Of a DNA stretch of 6,175 nucleotides, positions 1 to 3,232 are shown one piece after another. Below the pieces are notes generated by a model. It did not search any database, had not been told where the DNA came from, and worked only from the letters and a program-made list of their open reading frames with translations. Each line of letters begins with the position of its first letter. Position 1 is the first letter of the stretch. The stretch spans positions 1 through 6,175 of the forward strand of contig DATJBC010000191.1 of NCBI GenBank assembly GCA_035515515.1, written 5' to 3'. A program made the translations under genes and the position numbers. Source of the stretch: DATJBC01 sp035515515. GTDB taxonomy: Bacteria; Actinomycetota; Acidimicrobiia; Acidimicrobiales; UBA8190.

Positions 1-657
1 AACCCCGACCGCCTCACCATCGAGATCACCGAGACCAGCGTCGTGGACGGGGCCGCCGCCGCCGACCTCCACGCCATGTCCCGCCTGGGCATCCAGCTGA
101 CGGTGGACGACATCGGCTCGGACTGGTCGACCATCGAGAGCATGGGCCAGTTCGCCATCAACACCATGAAGATCGACGGCACGCTCATCAGCGGCCTGAC
201 CGACCCCGCCGGCGTGAGCCGGGCCATGGTGGAGACCATCGTGCACGTGAGCCATTCGTTGGGGATCTGCACGGTGGCCGAGAGCGTCGAGACCGGCCGC
301 CAGGTGCGCGTGCTGCGCGAGCTGGGCGCCGACGTCGGGCAGGGGTACTTCTTCGCTCCCCCGCTGAACGTGGAGGACGCCCACATGCTCACCACCATGG
401 AGCCCGTGCCCGTCTTCCCGCTCACCGGGGACGACGACGAGGACGACGTCGACGACACCTCCGGCCCGACCTACGGCGCCACGGACATCGCCGCCGAGGT
501 GATGGGCGCCCTCGACGCCGCCGACTCGGCACGGGCGCCGGACGACGACGCCGGCGCGCTGGTGGGCGACGACCTGCACTTCGAGGCGAACGACCTGGCG
601 CTCGTGTCCAAGAAGGGCCGCCTCATGGGGTCGTTCCGCCGCGGTCGCGGCTCCTGA
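1..657 (+). CDS. EAL-domain c-di-GMP phosphodiesterase, C-terminal part (5' end outside window)
   Basis: The open frame runs in from base 1, so only the last 218 residues are visible (numbered here from base 1). They match the second half of an EAL domain, which hydrolyses cyclic di-GMP to pGpG in the cytoplasm. Visible motifs are EITET at 8-12 (family ELTES), VDDIGSDWS at 35-43 (family DDFGTGYSS), KID at 57-59, AESVET at 93-98 and GQGYFFAPPL at 113-122. By comparison with the family, the metal and general-base residues E8, E11, D36, D37, K57, E94 and Q114 are all kept, so activity is possible; the EAL signature itself lies upstream. Loop 6 is degenerate: the usual Gly-Tyr pair is Asp-Trp. 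After the domain comes a tail of about 90 residues that is strongly acidic (GDDDEDDVDD at 142-151) and ends in a basic patch (FRRGRGS). The tail looks disordered and has no recognised domain. A GGDEF or sensor domain may precede, but cannot be seen. The EAL identification is firm; active versus degenerate is open. Confidence 0.93.
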   Translation, partial: NPDRLTIEITETSVVDGAAAADLHAMSRLGIQLTVDDIGSDWSTIESMGQFAINTMKIDGTLISGLTDPAGVSRAMVETIVHVSHSLGICTVAESVETGRQVRVLRELGADVGQGYFFAPPLNVEDAHMLTTMEPVPVFPLTGDDDEDDVDDTSGPTYGATDIAAEVMGALDAADSARAPDDDAGALVGDDLHFEANDLALVSKKGRLMGSFRRGRGS

Positions 658-675
658 GCGCCCCAGCTCGTGGTC

Positions 676-695
676 GACGCGCGGCGGCGCGCGTC
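676..695. terminator. GC-rich hairpin between convergent genes, possible bidirectional terminator
   Basis: An 8-bp perfect inverted repeat (gacgcgcg / cgcgcgtc) with a 4-base loop lies 18 bases after the EAL stop and 39 bases beyond the stop of the convergent surface-protein gene. Placement between two converging 3' ends suits a shared terminator. There is no T-tract on either strand, so this is not a classical intrinsic terminator. Actinobacterial terminators often lack the U-tract, but hairpins also arise by chance in sequence this GC-rich. Confidence 0.35.
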
Positions 696-734
696 ACCTC
701 GACGCCATCACGCCCATCGGCTGCTGCGGTGTCG

Positions 735-2435
735 TTAGCGGCCCAGCAGCCAGCGGCTCCCGCGCCTGGCGGTGCGACGGAGTGTGTCCGGGAGGCTCTG
801 GGATCCGACGGTGATCCGACTTCTCCAGGTCTTCGGGTGCACCGACGTCGGCGGCATCAGGAGCTCGGAATCGGCGAGCTGCCGTCGATCGAGGTCAGGG
901 GCGAGGACATCGGTCCGAAGCCGGCGAAACACCTCGGTCGACGCGAATGTGGCGATGCCGAGGATGACCAGCAGCACACCGAGCAGGACACTTGTCCGTA
1001 TGCCCCTCCCGACGCCGGTGAACGCCAGTGAACCAGATCGTGCCGCCACCGTAGGCGCTGGTGTCGATTGCTGGGGAGTGGTCGTAACGGCAGTGGTGGA
1101 CGTGGGTGGTCGAGTCGTCGACGTCGTCGTGGTGGTTGTCACCGTCGTGTAGGTGAACTGGTCCGCGCTCGAAGTCGCCGAGGTGCCCGCCGGGGTGGTG
1201 ACGGTGACGTCGACGGTGGCCGCCGACTCCGCCGGGGAGGTGGCGGTGACCGAGGTGTCGCTGTTGACCGTCACGCCGGTGGCGGCGGTCGTGCCGAAGC
1301 TGACGGCGCTGGCCCCGGTGAACCCGGTCCCGGTGATGGTCACCGACGTCCCGCCGGTGCTGGACCCGGAGCTGGGGCTCACCCCCGTCACCGTGGGGGC
1401 AGCCGGAGGCGGCGCTGCGTACGTGTAGGCCATCCCCTTGTTGTCGACAGCCACGCAGAGGTTCACGCGTGGACACGACACCGACGTAAGGGCATCGGAG
1501 GTGATTTTGGCGGGAGAGGTCCAACTCGTCCCACTCCAGAACAGGAAGTTACCCTTTGAGTCGACTGCCGCACAGAACGAGGGAGTTGGACAAGAGACCG
1601 AAGCCATCGTGGCCTCATCAATCGGATTCTGGCTGAACGCTGTCCAGCTCGATCCGTTCCAGTGCGAACCGTCAACTTGACCGACGGCGAAACATGAGTT
1701 TGCCGAAGCGCATGAGATCGATTCCACAATTCCCTGATTCAAGCCGTCGATCGCGCCGCCTCTTGTCCACGCGCCGTTCTGAAACATGAAGTAGACGCCA
1801 ACTGAATCGCCAGCCAGACAGAACACTCCGTTCGACGAAGCTGTCGATGACACACATGACACTGCTGTCATCCAGACGTCGACGTTGCCCTCGAGCGAGG
1901 GGGCCGTTCGGGTCCATGATTGGCCGTCATAGGCCAACGCGCTGCCGCCACCATCAACGCCACCATCGACGGCCATGCAGAACTCGCTGGTCAAACAAGA
2001 GACAGCTGTAAACCCAGCCGCGTCGGAAGCCGACTGCACCCAGGTACCCGTACTATCGATGACATAGATTTCTGACGGTGAACTAATCGTGTACTTTGAA
2101 CCGGCAGCGCAAAATGCTTCCGTCGGACAGGAGATTCCCAGCTCTCCGTTTGTGGTCGATACGGGATTGTGAGCATACGCAGTCCAGGTGGTGCCGTCCG
2201 TGGAGTCATACACGTTGCCGGCATTATCGCCGGCGACACACGAGATGGCGGGGGCTGCCGTGTTCGCGCACGACACTGATGTGAGTGGGTTCGAGGACAC
2301 CGTCGATGGGGCCCAAACGATTGCACTCGATGCCCTCCCCGCGAACGGAACGAGAGCCAGCGACATTCCAACGGCAACGGCAAGACAAGAGGCCACCCTT
2401 AGATAGGCACGGCGCCTTCTGCTCACATCAACCAC
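735..2435 (-). CDS. Secreted, surface-anchored protein with seven Cys-pair repeats, IPT/TIG domain and LAFTG-type anchor
   Basis: This 566-residue protein starts at GTG (2435-2433), chosen because AGGA lies six bases upstream. Residues 1-38 look like a signal peptide: RRRR at 6-9, a hydrophobic core at about 15-33 and a likely cut after SSA38. Residues 50-340 hold seven imperfect repeats of about 40-48 residues with the pattern SVSC-x-FC-x-AVD followed by a W-x-G-x-SWT segment. Residues 346-428 are one IPT/TIG immunoglobulin-like domain (PTVTGVSPSSGSSTGG). Residues 429-462 are a Thr/Pro-rich spacer, then LAFTG (470-474), a membrane helix (about 479-499) and a basic cytoplasmic tail (500-566). 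The layout says exported and held at the cell surface, with the repeats outermost; adhesion or ligand binding is an inference from TIG domains elsewhere. No catalytic motif was seen. The 5' half is lower in GC than the flanking genes. The architecture is well supported; the specific function is unknown. Confidence 0.9.
   Translation of the reverse strand: MVDVSRRRRAYLRVASCLAVAVGMSLALVPFAGRASSAIVWAPSTVSSNPLTSVSCANTAAPAISCVAGDNAGNVYDSTDGTTWTAYAHNPVSTTNGELGISCPTEAFCAAGSKYTISSPSEIYVIDSTGTWVQSASDAAGFTAVSCLTSEFCMAVDGGVDGGGSALAYDGQSWTRTAPSLEGNVDVWMTAVSCVSSTASSNGVFCLAGDSVGVYFMFQNGAWTRGGAIDGLNQGIVESISCASANSCFAVGQVDGSHWNGSSWTAFSQNPIDEATMASVSCPTPSFCAAVDSKGNFLFWSGTSWTSPAKITSDALTSVSCPRVNLCVAVDNKGMAYTYAAPPPAAPTVTGVSPSSGSSTGGTSVTITGTGFTGASAVSFGTTAATGVTVNSDTSVTATSPAESAATVDVTVTTPAGTSATSSADQFTYTTVTTTTTTSTTRPPTSTTAVTTTPQQSTPAPTVAARSGSLAFTGVGRGIRTSVLLGVLLVILGIATFASTEVFRRLRTDVLAPDLDRRQLADSELLMPPTSVHPKTWRSRITVGSQSLPDTLRRTARRGSRWLLGR
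939..1028 (-). other. Sorting-signal-like LAFTG motif plus membrane helix of the surface protein
   Basis: The codons for LAFTG (residues 470-474, bases 1014-1028) are followed by VGRGIR and a hydrophobic helix of about 20 residues (LLGVLLVILGIA core), then a basic FRRLR stop-transfer sequence. LAxTG is the motif described for class E sortases of high-GC actinobacteria, and the Thr-rich spacer just before it fits wall anchoring. Against a classical sorting signal, the protein continues for about 67 residues after the helix instead of ending in a few basic residues. No sortase gene is in the window. Confidence 0.6.
1416..2288 (-). repeat. Seven degenerate protein repeats with paired cysteines (candidate beta-propeller)
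   Basis: Within the surface protein, Cys pairs fall at residues 56/66, 103/109, 147/153, 194/206, 242/248, 282/288 and 321/327. First cysteines are 39-48 residues apart, and five of the seven pairs have the same spacing of six. Each pair sits in a hydrophobic strand pattern (SVSC...FCxAV), usually followed by a Gly turn and a SWT/TWT segment. Seven repeats of about 42 residues is the expected number and size for a seven-bladed beta-propeller, but the fold is inferred. The repeats are diverged at DNA level and are not a tandem DNA repeat. Confidence 0.7.
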
Positions 2436-2441
2436 GATGGT

Positions 2442-2445
2442 TCCT
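2442..2445 (-). promoter_or_regulatory. Ribosome binding site of the surface-protein gene
   Basis: On the minus strand AGGA is followed by six bases (accatc) and then GTG. This spacing decides the GTG at 2435 as the start. The next in-frame alternative, a GTG at codon 4, would put the same AGGA 15 bases away, which is too far. Confidence 0.6.
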
Positions 2446-2487
2446 GTTCTCTCGTCAATGTTGTCTGCAGCGCGAAACTGATGTACC

Positions 2488-2518
2488 AGGATGGCGAACT
2501 CGGACGCGGAGGTGTCAA
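2488..2518 (-). promoter_or_regulatory. Candidate sigma-70-type promoter for the surface-protein gene
   Basis: On the minus strand a perfect TTGACA (2518-2513) lies 78 bases upstream of the GTG start. The best -10 match is weak: CATCCT at 2493-2488, after a long 19-base spacer, keeping only the A2, T3 and T6 positions. Transcription would begin about 45 bases before the start codon. The -35 box is convincing in this GC context; the -10 is not, so the promoter call is tentative. Confidence 0.35.
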
Positions 2519-2532
2519 CCTGTCACGACACC
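2511..2532. promoter_or_regulatory. Inverted repeat GGTGTC-N10-GACACC overlapping the -35 box, candidate operator
   Basis: GGTGTC at 2511-2516 and GACACC at 2527-2532 form a perfect 6-bp dyad with a 10-base spacer, covering the TTGACA box of the candidate promoter. The spacer contains CTGTCAC (2520-2526), which recurs at 2563-2569 (43 bases away, about four helical turns) and in inverted form at 2647-2653. Position and recurrence suggest a protein-binding site; no regulator family was matched. Confidence 0.3.
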
Positions 2533-2596
2533 ACCCTGGATCGAATCACCGGCGCGGACTCACTGTCACCACCAATATTGACGAACAGGCGTGTGT

Positions 2597-2655
2597 GGCT
2601 GTCGGCCGTCACGGAAGGTCTTCCAGATGGGACACGAGTTGCAGCCGTGACAGCC
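2597..2655 (-). terminator. Long imperfect inverted repeat downstream of the GNAT gene, possible terminator
   Basis: GGCTGTC (2597-2603) pairs with GACAGCC (2649-2655). An overlapping segment CCGTCACGG (2606-2614) can pair with CCGTGAC (2645-2651), and a small palindrome GGAAG-GT-CTTCC (2613-2624) lies between. As minus-strand RNA this begins 26 bases after the GNAT stop and could fold into a branched stem. No U-tract follows, and the two long pairings compete for the same bases, so it is weakly supported as a terminator and might instead be a regulatory leader element of the downstream surface gene. Confidence 0.3.
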
Positions 2656-2680
2656 AACCTGCTTGTTAACGGGGGTCGGA

Positions 2681-3232
2681 TCAGCGCAGCTCCACGACAT
2701 AGCGCACGTCGGTGGCCACGAAGGCGCCCCAATCGTGGCGCTTGCTTACGCCGTCGAGGGCCCAGCCCCGGCGCTCGTAGAAGCGGCGCGCTCGCTCGTT
2801 GGTGTCGAGTGTCCACAGGGTGGCGCGGCGGAAGCCCGCGGCCCGTAGCTCGTCGAGGGTCCGGGCCACCAGGCGCGAGCCCGTCCCCGTGCCCCATGCG
2901 GTGGGGTCGACGTAGACGGTCTGGATCTCTCCCACCGCGGTTGGGTCGGCGTCCTCGTCGCGGCTGGGGCTGATGGCGCTGAAGCCCACCACCTCCCCGT
3001 CGGCGCCTCCACGCGTGTCGGGGCCAATGGCCACGAACACCCCGGTGTGCGGCCACGCCGTCGTACCCAGGACGTGCGCCCAGGCTCCGGCCCGCTCCTC
3101 GGCGTCGAGGGCGTCGAGGTAGTCCTGGGGGACGAGCCCGGGGTAGGCGTGCTGCCAGGCCCGCACGTGCACGCGGGCGATGGCCGCGGCGTCGTCGACC
3201 ACGGCGCGCCGGATGTCCCCGGCGCCGGTCAC
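2681..3232 (-). CDS. GNAT family N-acetyltransferase
   Basis: A 183-residue protein with the full GNAT fold signature, transferring an acetyl group from acetyl-CoA to an amine of an unknown small molecule or protein in the cytoplasm. Strand 1 and helix 1 are IRRAVVDDAAAIARVHVRAW at 7-26, followed by the HAYPGLVP loop (28-35) seen in many actinobacterial members. Motif A is at about 102-125: VYVDP then WGTGTGSRL (113-121), the acetyl-CoA pyrophosphate loop, with Trp where Arg/Gln is commonest. Motif B is at about 139-157: LDTNERARRFYERRGW, with the typical N145, F151-Y152 and G156. The length is normal. GTG at 3232-3230 is chosen as start because it overlaps the preceding gene's TGA (GTGA) and leaves only five residues before strand 1. 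No Shine-Dalgarno sequence is evident, so translation is probably coupled to the upstream MprF-like gene. The substrate cannot be predicted. Confidence 0.92.
   Translation of the reverse strand: MTGAGDIRRAVVDDAAAIARVHVRAWQHAYPGLVPQDYLDALDAEERAGAWAHVLGTTAWPHTGVFVAIGPDTRGGADGEVVGFSAISPSRDEDADPTAVGEIQTVYVDPTAWGTGTGSRLVARTLDELRAAGFRRATLWTLDTNERARRFYERRGWALDGVSKRHDWGAFVATDVRYVVELR
3229..3232 (-). promoter_or_regulatory. Four-base stop/start overlap (GTGA) coupling two genes
   Basis: On the minus strand the last bases of the MprF-like gene read CGG TGA, and the GTG start of the GNAT gene uses the last G of CGG plus TG of the stop. No separate ribosome binding site is visible just upstream (a GC-rich stretch without a GGAGG-like run), so re-initiation by the terminating ribosome is the likely route to GNAT expression. 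Confidence 0.75.

Larger units (their letters stand above)
2436..2680. other. 245-bp gene-free region between the GNAT and surface-protein genes
   Basis: Both flanking genes are on the minus strand, so this is the 3' end of one transcription unit and the leader of the next. It holds the ribosome binding site, TTGACA box, dyad and inverted repeats listed separately. No small gene with a credible start and ribosome binding site, and no tRNA cloverleaf, was seen. It is more AT-rich than the genes to its right, as expected for a promoter region. Confidence 0.6.

Noticed and set aside
1050..1151. Low-complexity gtcgtc/gtggtg DNA run resembling a microsatellite
   Set aside because: It is the antisense of the Thr/Pro-rich spacer with mixed Thr codons; there is no clean tandem unit suggesting slippage.
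729..1559. Several open frames opposite or alongside the surface-protein gene, including Val-rich and Gly/Arg-rich ones
   Set aside because: They mirror the Thr-rich spacer and TIG codons in other frames and have no domain or convincing ribosome binding site.
2376..2387. VASC at residues 14-17 of the surface protein, matching a loose lipobox
   Set aside because: The hydrophobic core lies after this Cys, not before it, so it cannot be the processing site of a lipoprotein signal peptide; a cut near residue 38 fits better.
2530..2560. Sequence resembling a tRNA T-arm (ATTCGATCC on the minus strand, TCGAATC on the plus strand) in the intergenic gap
   Set aside because: The flanking bases do not form the five-pair T-stem, and no D-arm, anticodon arm or acceptor stem could be placed around it.
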